DNA of 64,000 nucleotides from Caldicellulosiruptor bescii DSM 6725. Its GTDB lineage: Bacteria; Bacillota; Thermoanaerobacteria; Caldicellulosiruptorales; Caldicellulosiruptoraceae. A program made the translations under genes and the position numbers. Positions 44,051 to 52,949 of this stretch are shown here, one piece after another. The DNA lies in NCBI RefSeq assembly GCF_000022325.1, contig NC_012034.1, positions 2,293,501 through 2,357,500 on the forward strand, written 5' to 3'. Every line of letters begins with the position of its first letter. Position 1 is the first letter of the stretch. The notes beneath the pieces are model-generated. The model was not told where the DNA came from, ran no database searches, and saw only the letters and a program-made list of their open reading frames with translations.

Positions 44051-45301
44051 TTAAATTATACCGTATTTCTTACCCAAGTGTTCAAGGACATCTAATGTTC
44101 TGTCAAGATGCTCTTTTGTATGCCCAGCTGTAATAGACATTCTAATTCGCGAAAGTCTTCTTGGCACAGCAGGATAAAACACAGGATTTACATATATCCC
44201 TGCTTCATGAAGCTCTCTGCACATCTCTTTTACTTTGTAATCATCCCCTATAATTATTGGAAAAATAGCAGTTTGCTGATTACCAAGATTAAACCCAAGC
44301 TTTAGAAGGTTTTCTCTAAAATACCTGATATTGTCCCAAAGTCTTTGGCGAAGCTCTGGTTCTTCTTCAATAACATTCAACGCTTCAATTAAAGAAGCTG
44401 TTGCCTGTGGTGTTGGTGCTGTTGAGAACATGTATGCTCTTGAATAAAAGTGCAGATAGTTTACAAGCTCTTTGTTTGTTGCGATAAATCCACCAACAGC
44501 ACCAAGCGCTTTTGATAAAGTTCCTGCAACTATATCAACCTTTCCTTCCACATTGCAATGTTCAGGTGTTCCTCTGCCATTTTTACCAATTACACCTGTA
44601 GCATGAGCTTCATCAACCATGACAAATGCGCCATAAGCATGTGCTATTTCAACAATCTGGTCAAGCGGGGCAATGTCACCGTCCATAGAATACACACCAT
44701 CAACAATGACAAGTTTTGTGTTGTACTTATCCTTAACCTTTTTCAATACCTTTTCCAAAGAATCCATATTGTTGTGTCTGAAAAACTCTACATTTGTGTT
44801 TCTACAACCATCAATTATGCTTGCGTGCACATACATGTCAAGTATAGCAACGTCCTTTTCGTGCAGAATTGCTGAAATTGTCCCCAGATTGGATCCATAA
44901 CCGCTTGTGTAAATTAGAGCATCTTCACAGCCTTTGAACTTTGCAAGCTTCTTTTCAAGCTCTACATGAATGTCAAGTGTTCCACCAAGAAGTGGCACAG
45001 ACCCAGCCCCTGTACCATACTTTTTGACAGCTTCAATCCCTGCTTTAATTGTTCTTGGATGTTTTGTTAGATTGAGATAATCGTTTGATGCAAGATTTAT
45101 CATCTCTTTGACCTGTCCTGTGTAATGGTCGATAATCTTCATTGTTGGTCCTGACCCTGTTATTGAAATTCTTCTGTATTGATAATGTCTTCTTCTTACA
45201 TAATCTTCCTTGTACTCCCAAAACTCCTTTGCAAGCTCCATAATGTTTTTATCTTCACTCTTCATAAAATCAGCAAGTGAAAATTTTGTGGTATCAATCA
45301 T
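44051..45301 (-). CDS. Alpha-oxoamine synthase family enzyme (Kbl/BioF/SPT-like)
   Basis: PLP enzyme condensing an acyl-CoA with an amino acid, or the reverse. Fold type I motifs are LASNDYLNLTKHPR, YGTGAGSVPLLGGTLDIH, VDEAHATGVIGKNGRG and the PLP lysine in GTLSKALGAVGG. 416 residues with an N-terminal extension of about 50 (FWEYKEDYVRRRHYQYRR) make it longer than E. coli Kbl (398). Kbl, BioF and serine palmitoyltransferase-like activities cannot be separated by eye; no biotin genes adjoin. AGGAGG precedes the ATG. Confidence 0.85.
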   Translation of the reverse strand: MIDTTKFSLADFMKSEDKNIMELAKEFWEYKEDYVRRRHYQYRRISITGSGPTMKIIDHYTGQVKEMINLASNDYLNLTKHPRTIKAGIEAVKKYGTGAGSVPLLGGTLDIHVELEKKLAKFKGCEDALIYTSGYGSNLGTISAILHEKDVAILDMYVHASIIDGCRNTNVEFFRHNNMDSLEKVLKKVKDKYNTKLVIVDGVYSMDGDIAPLDQIVEIAHAYGAFVMVDEAHATGVIGKNGRGTPEHCNVEGKVDIVAGTLSKALGAVGGFIATNKELVNYLHFYSRAYMFSTAPTPQATASLIEALNVIEEEPELRQRLWDNIRYFRENLLKLGFNLGNQQTAIFPIIIGDDYKVKEMCRELHEAGIYVNPVFYPAVPRRLSRIRMSITAGHTKEHLDRTLDVLEHLGKKYGII

Positions 45302-45357
45302 GTTTTTTTCAACCTCCTTCTGAACACATTTTTGTGTACATATATAACTTAAAAAAA

Positions 45358-47016
45358 TTATTTAAAAATGGGATTTCCGCTACTGTCGATGTCAAGATGA
45401 AGAGCTGCAAAGTCTTTTCCAAGCCCTGGCATTGCAATTATATCACCGCACATGACAACTATAAATCCAGCCCCATTTTTTATTTCTATGTCTGTAACAT
45501 TTAATATAAAATCTTTTGGTTTTCCAAGTAATTTCGGGTCATCAGAAAGCGAATACTGAGTTTTTGACATACAAATGGGAAAATGTTCAACCTTGAGGTT
45601 TTTTATAAGTTCAAGTTTTGACAAAGCTGCTTTAGAAAACTTTACATCTTTTGCGCCATAGATGATGGTTGCAACTTTTTTAATTTTCTCCTCGATAAAA
45701 TCACTGTCTTGGTAAACAAAGTTTATTCTTTTTCTTTTATCGCTCAACCTTATAACCTTTTCAGCAAGCTCAAGCACACCTTCTGACCCGTGAGTATATG
45801 CACTTGATACTGAAAATTCTACACCCATTTCCTCACAAAAAGACCTGATAAGCTCAATCTCTTCATCTTTATCGTCCGGAAACTTATTTAAAGCCACCAC
45901 TGTCTCAAGCCCCATGACTTTGAGATTTTCAATGTGTTTTTCTAAATTCTCAAGTCCTTGTTGAATAGAATTTACACCACTTTGTAAACCACTATTTTCT
46001 TCAATCTTCGCATGATGTTTTAATGCTTTAACTGTCACAACAAGAACAGCAGCTTGTGGATATATTCCAGATTTTCTTGCAACAATATTTATAAACTTCT
46101 CTGCTCCTAAATCCGACCCAAAACCTGCCTCAACAACTACATATTCAGAAAGTTTTTGAGCAATTTTTGTTGCAACAATGCTATTTGTCCCGTGTGCAAT
46201 ATTTGCAAAAGGACCACCATGAACAATTGCAGCGGTATTTTCAGAAGTTTGAACAAGGTTTGGTTTTAGTGCATCTTTTAATAAAAGAGCCATACTCCCA
46301 TGGACATTCAAATCCTTGGCATACACAGGTTTTTTGTCATAGGTAAAACCTACTAATATATTTCCAAGTTTTTCTTTTAGATCGTCATAGCTCATTGAAA
46401 GACACAAAACTGCCATCACTTCAGAGGCAACAGAGATAACAAACCCATCTTCTCTTATAGCACCTTTCTGGTCATTTGAAAGTCCAACTATAATGTGCCG
46501 AAGACTTCTATCATTCATATCCATTGCTCTTTTTATGGTTATAGACTTTGGATTTATTCCAAGTCTATTTCCATGATAAATGTGGTTGTCAACAGCAGCG
46601 CAAAGAAGATTGTTTGCAGAGGTCACTGCATGAATGTCTCCTGTAAAGTGAAGATTTATATCAATTGAGGGCAAAATCTGAGAAGCGCCGCCACCTGTTG
46701 CCCCACCTTTTAAACCCAAAAACGGTCCTAAGGAAGGTTCTCTTAAAGTAACGATAGATTTAAACCCCAGCCTGTTTATTGCCATAGAAAGACCAATCGC
46801 AGTTGTCGTCTTCCCCTCTCCAAAAGGTGTTGGGTTAATAGATGTCACTAAAATAACCTTGCCCTCTTGTAATTGTGCTTTTTTCTTAAGAATATCCAAA
46901 CTTATCTTTGCCTTGTATTTTCCATAAAGCTCAATTTCATCTTCGTCAAGTCCTATTTTTTCTGCAATCTTGGATATGGGTTCGAGTACTTCTTCTACTT
47001 TTGAGATGCTCTTCAT
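45358..47016 (-). CDS. fhs: Formate-tetrahydrofolate ligase
   Basis: Makes 10-formyl-THF from formate, THF and ATP. Signatures are NPTPFGEGKTTTAIGLSMAI (P-loop-like), LREPSLGPFLGLKGGATGGG and HFTGDIHAVTSANN. About 552 residues, normal. ATG 47016 follows AGGTGAG by 8 nt; TTG 47022 is also in frame. It follows a thioesterase gene almost without gap and precedes the oxoamine synthase gene by 56 nt. Confidence 0.97.
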   Translation of the reverse strand: MKSISKVEEVLEPISKIAEKIGLDEDEIELYGKYKAKISLDILKKKAQLQEGKVILVTSINPTPFGEGKTTTAIGLSMAINRLGFKSIVTLREPSLGPFLGLKGGATGGGASQILPSIDINLHFTGDIHAVTSANNLLCAAVDNHIYHGNRLGINPKSITIKRAMDMNDRSLRHIIVGLSNDQKGAIREDGFVISVASEVMAVLCLSMSYDDLKEKLGNILVGFTYDKKPVYAKDLNVHGSMALLLKDALKPNLVQTSENTAAIVHGGPFANIAHGTNSIVATKIAQKLSEYVVVEAGFGSDLGAEKFINIVARKSGIYPQAAVLVVTVKALKHHAKIEENSGLQSGVNSIQQGLENLEKHIENLKVMGLETVVALNKFPDDKDEEIELIRSFCEEMGVEFSVSSAYTHGSEGVLELAEKVIRLSDKRKRINFVYQDSDFIEEKIKKVATIIYGAKDVKFSKAALSKLELIKNLKVEHFPICMSKTQYSLSDDPKLLGKPKDFILNVTDIEIKNGAGFIVVMCGDIIAMPGLGKDFAALHLDIDSSGNPIFK

Positions 47017-47025
47017 AAGCAAATC

Positions 47026-47424
47026 TCACCTTACCTTTTGATATGCTTTGTTTAAAAATCTCTCGCGATTTACAATAAACCTTTCGTGAAACCCTTCTCC
47101 AATCTTCTCAAAGCTGTCATACGCCTCAACTTTAAATGTGAGTTTTCTGTCTTCAATGGCAATCAGCTGGGCAACTGCTTTTACTTTCATTCCCTTTGGT
47201 GTTGGTGCTAAGTGCAAAACATCTACTTTGCTTCCAACTGTGGTATAACCTTCTTCTAAATAATTTTCGACACAAAGAAGTGCCGCATTTTCCATCAGCG
47301 CTATCATTGAAGGAGTTGCAAAGACATCCAAAAATCCGCTTTGAAAATGAGAAGCAAGCATGTTATCGCTCACTACTTCCTCAATTTTAAATTTAAGTCC
47401 AACTTGAAGTTCTGGTTTTTTCAA
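47026..47424 (-). CDS. Hotdog-fold thioesterase, FlK-like
   Basis: 132-residue hotdog protein. GLKFKIEEVVSDNMLASHF, TPSMIALMENAALLCVENYL (active-site helix with Glu) and GSKVDVLHLAPTPKG resemble the fluoroacetyl-CoA-specific thioesterase FlK and related predicted thioesterases. The start is TTG 47424 after AAAGGAGG. It probably cleaves a small acyl-CoA; the substrate is unknown. It is directly followed by fhs, an operon-like arrangement. Confidence 0.85.
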   Translation of the reverse strand: MKKPELQVGLKFKIEEVVSDNMLASHFQSGFLDVFATPSMIALMENAALLCVENYLEEGYTTVGSKVDVLHLAPTPKGMKVKAVAQLIAIEDRKLTFKVEAYDSFEKIGEGFHERFIVNRERFLNKAYQKVR

Positions 47425-47576
47425 TTTGAATGCGCCTCCTTTGAATGCTGCTGTGCATTTGGAATACTATTTAAAACATTCTTATATAGTGCACAATTTT
47501 GTTCACAATATACGCTTTAATAAATATATTACTTCTATTTTGTGGAATTGTCAATTATAATATGAAAAAGTTTGAC

Positions 47577-47605
47577 TTGAAAATGCTGATAAGATGAATT
47601 ATAAT
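47577..47605 (+). promoter_or_regulatory. Promoter of tRNA-Ser
   Basis: TTGAAA (47577-47582) and TATAAT (47600-47605), 17-nt spacer, 23 nt before the tRNA. Confidence 0.75.
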
Positions 47606-47628
47606 TGTTTTTGCAAAATGAAAAAGGC

Positions 47629-47721
47629 GGAGAGATGGCCGAGTGGTCGAAGGCACACGACTCGAAATCGTGCGTACCGCCAAAAGCGGTACCGTGGGTT
47701 CGAATCCCACTCTCTCCGCCA
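47629..47721 (+). tRNA. tRNA-Ser (CGA)
   Basis: 93 nt, class II, with encoded CCA. The acceptor stem is GGAGAGA/TCTCTCC, the anticodon arm is CACGA-CTCGAAA-TCGTG (anticodon CGA), the long variable arm is TACCGC-CAAAA-GCGGTA, and the T-arm is GTGGG-TTCGAAT-CCCAC. Confidence 0.97.
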
Positions 47722-47864
47722 TTTTCTATTTTTTGGGGCGTGCAATCTTCACTTCTCAAAATATATGCATTGGTAACAGAAAGATTGTCTAAGATTTGTG
47801 GTATAATAATATTTAAATATTCTATAGCCAAAAGTTCTACCTAATGACAAAGGAGCTGAATACA

Positions 47865-48695
47865 GTGATTGCCGAAATATTCGCTGTATCAATAATTGCA
47901 GGTTTTGTAGGCTCACTTCTGGGAATTGGTGGGGGGCTTATTGTCATCCCTTTTTTGTCAATTGTATTCAAGTTCAATATGCACCAGGCTGCTGCAGCCG
48001 GGCTTGTGTCAGTCATTGCAACATCGTCTGGAGCTGCGTCTGCATATGTCAAAGATAAACTTACCCATCTCAGAATAGGAATGTTCTTGCAGCTTGCAAC
48101 AGTCATCGGAGGTGTACTTGGAGCAATCTTGAGCGGTATTCTGCCTGCAAAAGTTTTGTCACTTATATTTGGAATTTTGCTTTTATACAACTCGTTTTTG
48201 ATGATAAAAAATAGAAAGTCTGATGAAAAGCCACAACCATCAAGCCTTCAAATCTCCAAATGGGCAAAGAAGCTTAAACTTTACGGAAGCTACTTTGACA
48301 AAATCCAAAACAGAGAAATAGAATACAGTGCACAAAATATTGCAGGTGGCTTTTCGATGATGATTTTTGCAGGAATACTTTCTGGACTTTTGGGTATTGG
48401 TAGTGGGATTTTCAAGGTTTTAGCACTTGACACTATAATGAAACTGCCTTTTAAAGTATCAACTGCAACAAGCAACTTCATGATGGGCGTGACTGCACTG
48501 GCCAGTATTAGCATATATCTTGCAAGAGGCGATATTGTATACGATGCATGTGGAGCTGTTGCAGTAGGTGTGCTTTTCGGTTCATTGCTGGGAGCAAAGG
48601 TTATGCCTTACATAAAATCAAAGTATCTGCGTGTTGCATTTGCTTTAGTTCTAATCTATACCTCAATTGAGATGATAAAAAAGGGGTTGTTTTAG
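47865..48695 (+). CDS. TauE/SafE-family sulfite/sulfonate exporter-like permease
   Basis: Membrane protein with about eight helices in two repeats. GFVGSLLGIGGGLIVIPFLS and the second-half GILSGLLGIGSGIFKVLALD are the paired GIGGG-type motifs of the family. I start at GTG 47865 because AAAGGAG lies 9 nt upstream; an ATG at 47844 has no site. The substrate is unknown; relatives move sulfite, sulfonates or other organic anions. It forms an operon with the next gene, which begins right after its stop. Confidence 0.88.
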   Translation: MIAEIFAVSIIAGFVGSLLGIGGGLIVIPFLSIVFKFNMHQAAAAGLVSVIATSSGAASAYVKDKLTHLRIGMFLQLATVIGGVLGAILSGILPAKVLSLIFGILLLYNSFLMIKNRKSDEKPQPSSLQISKWAKKLKLYGSYFDKIQNREIEYSAQNIAGGFSMMIFAGILSGLLGIGSGIFKVLALDTIMKLPFKVSTATSNFMMGVTALASISIYLARGDIVYDACGAVAVGVLFGSLLGAKVMPYIKSKYLRVAFALVLIYTSIEMIKKGLF

Positions 48696-48995
48696 ATGGA
48701 AAATAAAAAAATAACCACAATGGAAGACACAATAAGTATTGTTTTGAGAGCTGGAGTGCTGCTGAGTATAATTGTTATCTGTGCAGGACTTTTTCTGCAT
48801 ATTGTGCTAAAACTTTCTGCAGGAAGCCTGATTATAAAAACAGGGCTTTATATTCTTTTTCTTACTCCCTTCGCAAGACTCGTTGTGTCTTTATTGATGT
48901 TCTTGATTGAAAAAGATTTGATATACTTTGCTATAACACTTTCTATAATTCTAATTATAATAGGAAGCAATTTACTTGTATCAATTAATTTCTAA
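48696..48995 (+). CDS. DUF1634 membrane protein
   Basis: 99 residues with three membrane helices (about 15-38, 48-70 and 78-97). The segment LYILFLTPFARLVVSLLMFL is typical of DUF1634, a family encoded next to TauE/SafE permeases and presumed to be a partner subunit. It starts at the base after the permease stop. Confidence 0.88.
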   Translation: MENKKITTMEDTISIVLRAGVLLSIIVICAGLFLHIVLKLSAGSLIIKTGLYILFLTPFARLVVSLLMFLIEKDLIYFAITLSIILIIIGSNLLVSINF

Positions 48996-49017
48996 AATAT
49001 TTGCTAAGAGTATAAAT

Positions 49018-49060
49018 AGCCACAGGGCTCAAATCTTCCCCTGTGGCTCTAATTATTTTC
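49018..49060. terminator. Terminator between convergent TauE operon and TDT transporter
   Basis: AGCCACAGGG (49018-49027) pairs perfectly with CCCTGTGGCT (49039-49048), loop 11 nt, followed by a T-rich stretch on the plus strand. Confidence 0.75.
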
Positions 49061-49084
49061 TGTATAAGATTCAGTATACTATTT

Positions 49085-50128
49085 TTATCTTACTAAAAGT
49101 TTCTTGTTAAATACATTTTTGAGAGTCAGCAAAATGTTATATACCCAGACAACAAACAAAATCCAGACAAAAGACTTTACAAAAAGATTTAACAACAAAA
49201 AATTGTAACTTGAATTAACTTTAAAAGTTGCAAGAACAAATATACCAACAGGGAAAATATATGCCCAGTATGCAAGGCTAAATGGAATTTTTGTTTTTAG
49301 ATTTTTCAGCAGTAAAACAACCAATGCCATTAATATCCAAAATCCAAATCCCCAGAGTATTGTTGTCAGTACGTTAATCAAAGCTGGTAAAGCTGCATTA
49401 TCAATTATCCCTGCAAGTTTGAGGCTCTGCACAAAGCCCTTTAGAGCAACAATTGAGGCACCAACAGGTGCAAGAAGAATAAACATTGTTGGAAAATGAC
49501 CTTTTTCAATAGGTTCTTGTAAAATAAACCTTCCTTTGATAATCGGCAAATAACTTAAAAATAGCATAAATCCTATTCCAAACATAGTCAAATTTATGAA
49601 GGTTATTATGCTTTTTTCATTGCCATCAACTACACTTCTGTTTATGATTTCATTGCCAAGTATAGGTACTATTATATTTCCAACAGGTGGCATAAAATAC
49701 GCAAAGTTTAAGAGTGAACCTGGTATTTCTCTGTGAGAAAGATGAACTAAAAATGTTGTTATTGAAAATATTATCATAAGAAAACTTCCTAAATAGAATG
49801 AATACCTTGCAAAAGCGGCTGAAAAAATTTTCCCAAAGAACTGCTGGTTAATTAAAATATTTAATCCTACAATCAAAAGGGAAATTGGCATTGTAGCAAA
49901 ATAGTTTGATAAAAGAGGATTTTCTATATCCTTTTTTACACTTTCAAATCCTATAAACCATCTTAGAAACCAGATTAAAAAGATTATTGCAAAAAATACA
50001 ATGTTAATCAAGGCAAAAGTAATAGACAAAAAGTTATAGCCAACAGCTTTGAAAAGATTTGTAATAATTCCAGTTCCCATACAAACAACAAACCATGACG
50101 GATAAAAGTTTTTGATGATACTTTTCAT
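49085..50128 (-). CDS. TDT/SLAC1-family transporter (TehA-like)
   Basis: About 347 residues and ten membrane helices. FYPSWFVVCMGTGIITNLFK at the N-terminus and the helix pattern match the tellurite-resistance/dicarboxylate transporter family (TehA, Mae1, SLAC1), which includes anion channels and malate or sulfite exporters. I start at ATG 50128 with AAAGGTGGAG upstream; a longer frame to 50209 has no site. With the adjacent TauE-type gene, export of an inorganic or organic anion is plausible. Confidence 0.85.
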   Translation of the reverse strand: MKSIIKNFYPSWFVVCMGTGIITNLFKAVGYNFLSITFALINIVFFAIIFLIWFLRWFIGFESVKKDIENPLLSNYFATMPISLLIVGLNILINQQFFGKIFSAAFARYSFYLGSFLMIIFSITTFLVHLSHREIPGSLLNFAYFMPPVGNIIVPILGNEIINRSVVDGNEKSIITFINLTMFGIGFMLFLSYLPIIKGRFILQEPIEKGHFPTMFILLAPVGASIVALKGFVQSLKLAGIIDNAALPALINVLTTILWGFGFWILMALVVLLLKNLKTKIPFSLAYWAYIFPVGIFVLATFKVNSSYNFLLLNLFVKSFVWILFVVWVYNILLTLKNVFNKKLLVR

Positions 50129-50293
50129 TTTTCTCCACCTTTCATAATTGTATAAGAATATAATTATATTATAATGAATAAGTTCTTTAATTTCAATCAA
50201 AATTTTCAAACAGAGAAAATAGTATTATAATTTTCTCATGAGCAATACATTAATTTGTGTTTTGAAATATCTTTATATGAAAGGATGATTAAT

Positions 50294-51097
50294 ATGATTC
50301 CTCTTTGGGAAAACCAAGATGATATTCCTTTTTTCGATCCTGAAAACCCGTTTGTTCCTCATCTTGTACCTTATACACTTGAAAGCAGTAACAAACTCTC
50401 GTGTATAATTGTATTTCCGGGAGGTGGATACACCCACAGAGCCCAGCATGAGGGCGAACCTGTCTGCAAATGGTTAAACTCCATAGGAATTTCAGCTTTT
50501 TTGCTAAATTATAGAGTCTTGCCCTACAAACACCCTGCTCCTCTTTTGGATGCCAAAAGATCAATTAGACTTGTAAGATACTTTTCAAAAAAATGGAATA
50601 TTGACCCAAATAGAATTGGTGTTTTGGGCTTTTCTGCAGGCGGGCACTTGGCATCCTTGGTTGGTACACATTTTGACAGTGGCGACAAGAAAAACAACGA
50701 CCCTGTTGAAAGAGTTTCCAGCAGACCCGACTGTATGGTTCTGTGCTATCCTGTTATAAGCCTTGCTGAGTATGCCCACGAAGGCAGTAAAAAAGCTCTG
50801 CTTGGTGAAAACCCCGACCCAGTTTTGGTATGGACACTTTCATCCCACAACATGGTTTCAAGCAAAACACCGCCAACATTTTTGTGGCATACAAGCGATG
50901 ATAGTAGCGTCCCTGTAGAAAACTCTCTTTTGTTTGCAATGGCTCTAAAAAAACACGGGGTACCGTTTGAGCTTCACATTTTCCCTCACGGAAGACACGG
51001 ACTTGGTCTTGCCAGCGAGACTTTATATGTCAAAGAGTGGACAAACCTCTGCGAAAAATGGTTTGAAAGCATAGAGTTTATAGGATATAATGTTTGA
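50294..51097 (+). CDS. Alpha/beta-hydrolase, acetyl (xylan) esterase-like
   Basis: About 267 residues. The nucleophile elbow is GFSAGGHLAS, the acid is in HTSDDSSVPVENSL, the His is in FPHGRHGLGL, and the oxyanion-side motif is FPGGGYTHRA. This matches the BD-FAE/acetyl esterase family active on acetylated xylo-oligosaccharides, but no signal peptide is present, so it acts in the cytoplasm. I start at ATG 50294 after GAAAGGATGAT. It overlaps no other gene; a TetR gene follows 41 nt later. Confidence 0.87.
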   Translation: MIPLWENQDDIPFFDPENPFVPHLVPYTLESSNKLSCIIVFPGGGYTHRAQHEGEPVCKWLNSIGISAFLLNYRVLPYKHPAPLLDAKRSIRLVRYFSKKWNIDPNRIGVLGFSAGGHLASLVGTHFDSGDKKNNDPVERVSSRPDCMVLCYPVISLAEYAHEGSKKALLGENPDPVLVWTLSSHNMVSSKTPPTFLWHTSDDSSVPVENSLLFAMALKKHGVPFELHIFPHGRHGLGLASETLYVKEWTNLCEKWFESIEFIGYNV

Positions 51098-51138
51098 TAG
51101 TAAAACGCATTTTCAACTTTAAAAGAAAGGGATTGCAA

Positions 51139-51744
51139 ATGCTTCTTAGAAAAGAAGGAAGAAAAAGAGAACAGAAAAAGATAATAAAAGAAAACAGGCT
51201 TTTAGAGGCTGCATACAATCTTTTTATTGAAAAAGGAATCACAGCTACTGCAATAGATGAAATAGTTAAGAAAGCTGGCGTTGCAAAGGGAACTTTTTAT
51301 CTTTATTTTAAAGATAAAGAGGATATCCTGGAAAAGTTAATCCTCAAAAAAAGTAGTGAGATTGTCAAAAAAGCATTGCAAGAGGTATCTACAAGAGAAT
51401 TTTCGTCTTCTGTTGACAAATTTCTTTATTTTCTTGAGTATATTATTGACTATTTAAGTAGAAACAGAGTTCTTTTTAAATTCTTAAAAAAGGATTTTTC
51501 ATGGGTGTTTTATAAAAAGATTACCGAAAATGAACAGTTTGCAGAATTGAAAAGAGCAAAAGAAATGTTCCTAAAAAATTTTAATACAAACTATACCCAA
51601 GAAGAACTTGAGATAGTTGTTTTTATGATACTTGAACTTGTCAGCTCACTCACCTATTCAAGTATTGTAAATGACGAGCCTGCTCCAATCGAAAAGGTAA
51701 AACCTCTTCTTTTGTCCACAATTCGAAAAATTCTTGAAAATTGA
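51139..51744 (+). CDS. TetR-family transcriptional regulator
   Basis: About 201 residues. The N-terminal TetR helix-turn-helix is LLEAAYNLFIEKGITATAID, then GVAKGTFYLYFKDKEDILEK, with a helical ligand domain to the end. I start at ATG 51139 after AAAGGGAT. The ligand and targets are unknown; the upstream esterase and downstream apbE are candidates. Confidence 0.9.
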   Translation: MLLRKEGRKREQKKIIKENRLLEAAYNLFIEKGITATAIDEIVKKAGVAKGTFYLYFKDKEDILEKLILKKSSEIVKKALQEVSTREFSSSVDKFLYFLEYIIDYLSRNRVLFKFLKKDFSWVFYKKITENEQFAELKRAKEMFLKNFNTNYTQEELEIVVFMILELVSSLTYSSIVNDEPAPIEKVKPLLLSTIRKILEN

Positions 51745-51746
51745 AT

Positions 51747-51821
51747 TTCACAATTTCTTAATCTCCTTTCACAATCTTTTCACAATTTGTTCACACACCA
51801 TCTCTTTTTTTGCCTTATAAT
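51747..51821 (+). promoter_or_regulatory. Phased TTCACA repeats and -10 box before apbE
   Basis: TTCACA occurs at 51747, 51768, 51779 and 51790, that is at 21, 11 and 11 nt steps, on one face of the helix. TATAAT is at 51816-51821, 20 nt after the last repeat, with no good -35. This is the layout of OmpR/PhoP-type response-regulator sites, such as the TTNACA repeats at 11-nt period of the B. subtilis Pho regulon. Confidence 0.55.
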
Positions 51822-51863
51822 AGATATTACAAAAACTGCACAGAAGGAGCTTAAAAAACTGCG

Positions 51864-52856
51864 ATGGACACAGCCTTGATTTCAAATGAGACAAAGATTA
51901 TAAAATCAATGTTTGCACTCGGCACAGACATTCATTTTATTTTTTACCAATCAAACTTTGAAAGTGCACTTGACAGGGCCCACAGTCTCATTTTAGATAT
52001 GGAAAATAAATTGTCGGTTTTCAAGCCAAAAAGTTTAGTAGCAAAATTAAATAGATACGGAAATTACATCCCCATAAAGGTTTGCCCGGAGGTTTATGAG
52101 CTTATAAAAAAGTCGGTTGAGTACAGCCTATTTTCAGAAGGTTATTTTGATATAACGGTAAAAAGACTTATAGATATGTGGAAAGAAGCAAAACAAAAAA
52201 ATAAGATGCCGTCAAAAGAAGAAATAGAACTTGCTCTCACTTTTTCAGGCTCAGAAAACATACAGCTTTTATCAAACTATAGAGTAAAGCTCAAAAACAA
52301 AGTCAAACTTGACTTTGGAGCTATTGCCAAAGGCTTTCTTGCAGACAAAATACGTGAGATTTTTGAACAGGAAGGTATAAATTCAGCAATTGTCGACCTT
52401 GGCGGGCATATACTGACAGTTGGGAAAAAACATGATGAGAGCCTTTGGAAGGTGGGAATTCGGCATCCTTTTAAAACAAGAGAAGATGTGCTGGGTTTTT
52501 TAGAGCTTGGTAGTACTTCAGTTGTAACATCCGCAAGTTATGAAAGGTATTTTACAATTGATGGCAAAAAACTTTCACACATAATCAATCCAAAAACAGG
52601 ATTTCCTGTAAAAGATGACATTGCAAGTATAACCGTTGTTGACACAAACTCAACATTTGCAGATGCGATGTCAACTGCCCTTTTTGCAATGGGATTTAAA
52701 AAGGCCATAAATTTCATACAGGACAGCAAGACTATTGAAGCAGTGGTTGCTACTTCTTTTCGAGAAATATATATAACACCAGGGCTTGCACAAAGGTTTA
52801 CCCTGTGTGATAGCTCTTTCAGAATTATTAAGACAAATGAGGTGATTGTTCTGTGA
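51864..52856 (+). CDS. apbE: FAD:protein FMN transferase ApbE
   Basis: ApbE attaches FMN covalently to threonine in partner flavoproteins such as Rnf or Nqr subunits. Signatures are KLDFGAIAKGFLAD, VDLGGHILTVGKK, HIINPKTGFPV and TFADAMSTALFAMG (metal-binding Asp and Thr). 330 residues. No lipoprotein signal is seen, so the enzyme is cytoplasmic or uses another route. No target flavoprotein is encoded nearby. Confidence 0.93.
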   Translation: MDTALISNETKIIKSMFALGTDIHFIFYQSNFESALDRAHSLILDMENKLSVFKPKSLVAKLNRYGNYIPIKVCPEVYELIKKSVEYSLFSEGYFDITVKRLIDMWKEAKQKNKMPSKEEIELALTFSGSENIQLLSNYRVKLKNKVKLDFGAIAKGFLADKIREIFEQEGINSAIVDLGGHILTVGKKHDESLWKVGIRHPFKTREDVLGFLELGSTSVVTSASYERYFTIDGKKLSHIINPKTGFPVKDDIASITVVDTNSTFADAMSTALFAMGFKKAINFIQDSKTIEAVVATSFREIYITPGLAQRFTLCDSSFRIIKTNEVIVL

Positions 52857-52949
52857 CAAAAAGAAACCTTTGTGGGCACAAAATTAAAAGTACACGGGCT
52901 GCTCAAAATTAAGAAAGTTTAGCAGCCCATTTTTGTTGTTTTTTATCTT

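Noticed and set aside
47535-47844. Three overlapping frames on both strands over tRNA-Ser
   Set aside because: They are shadows of the class II tRNA and have no ribosome-binding sites.
51746-51800. Repeats before apbE considered as a CRISPR or satellite fragment
   Set aside because: Units are only 6-9 bp with no spacers; the 11-nt phase fits a regulator site instead. No CRISPR array was seen anywhere in the window.
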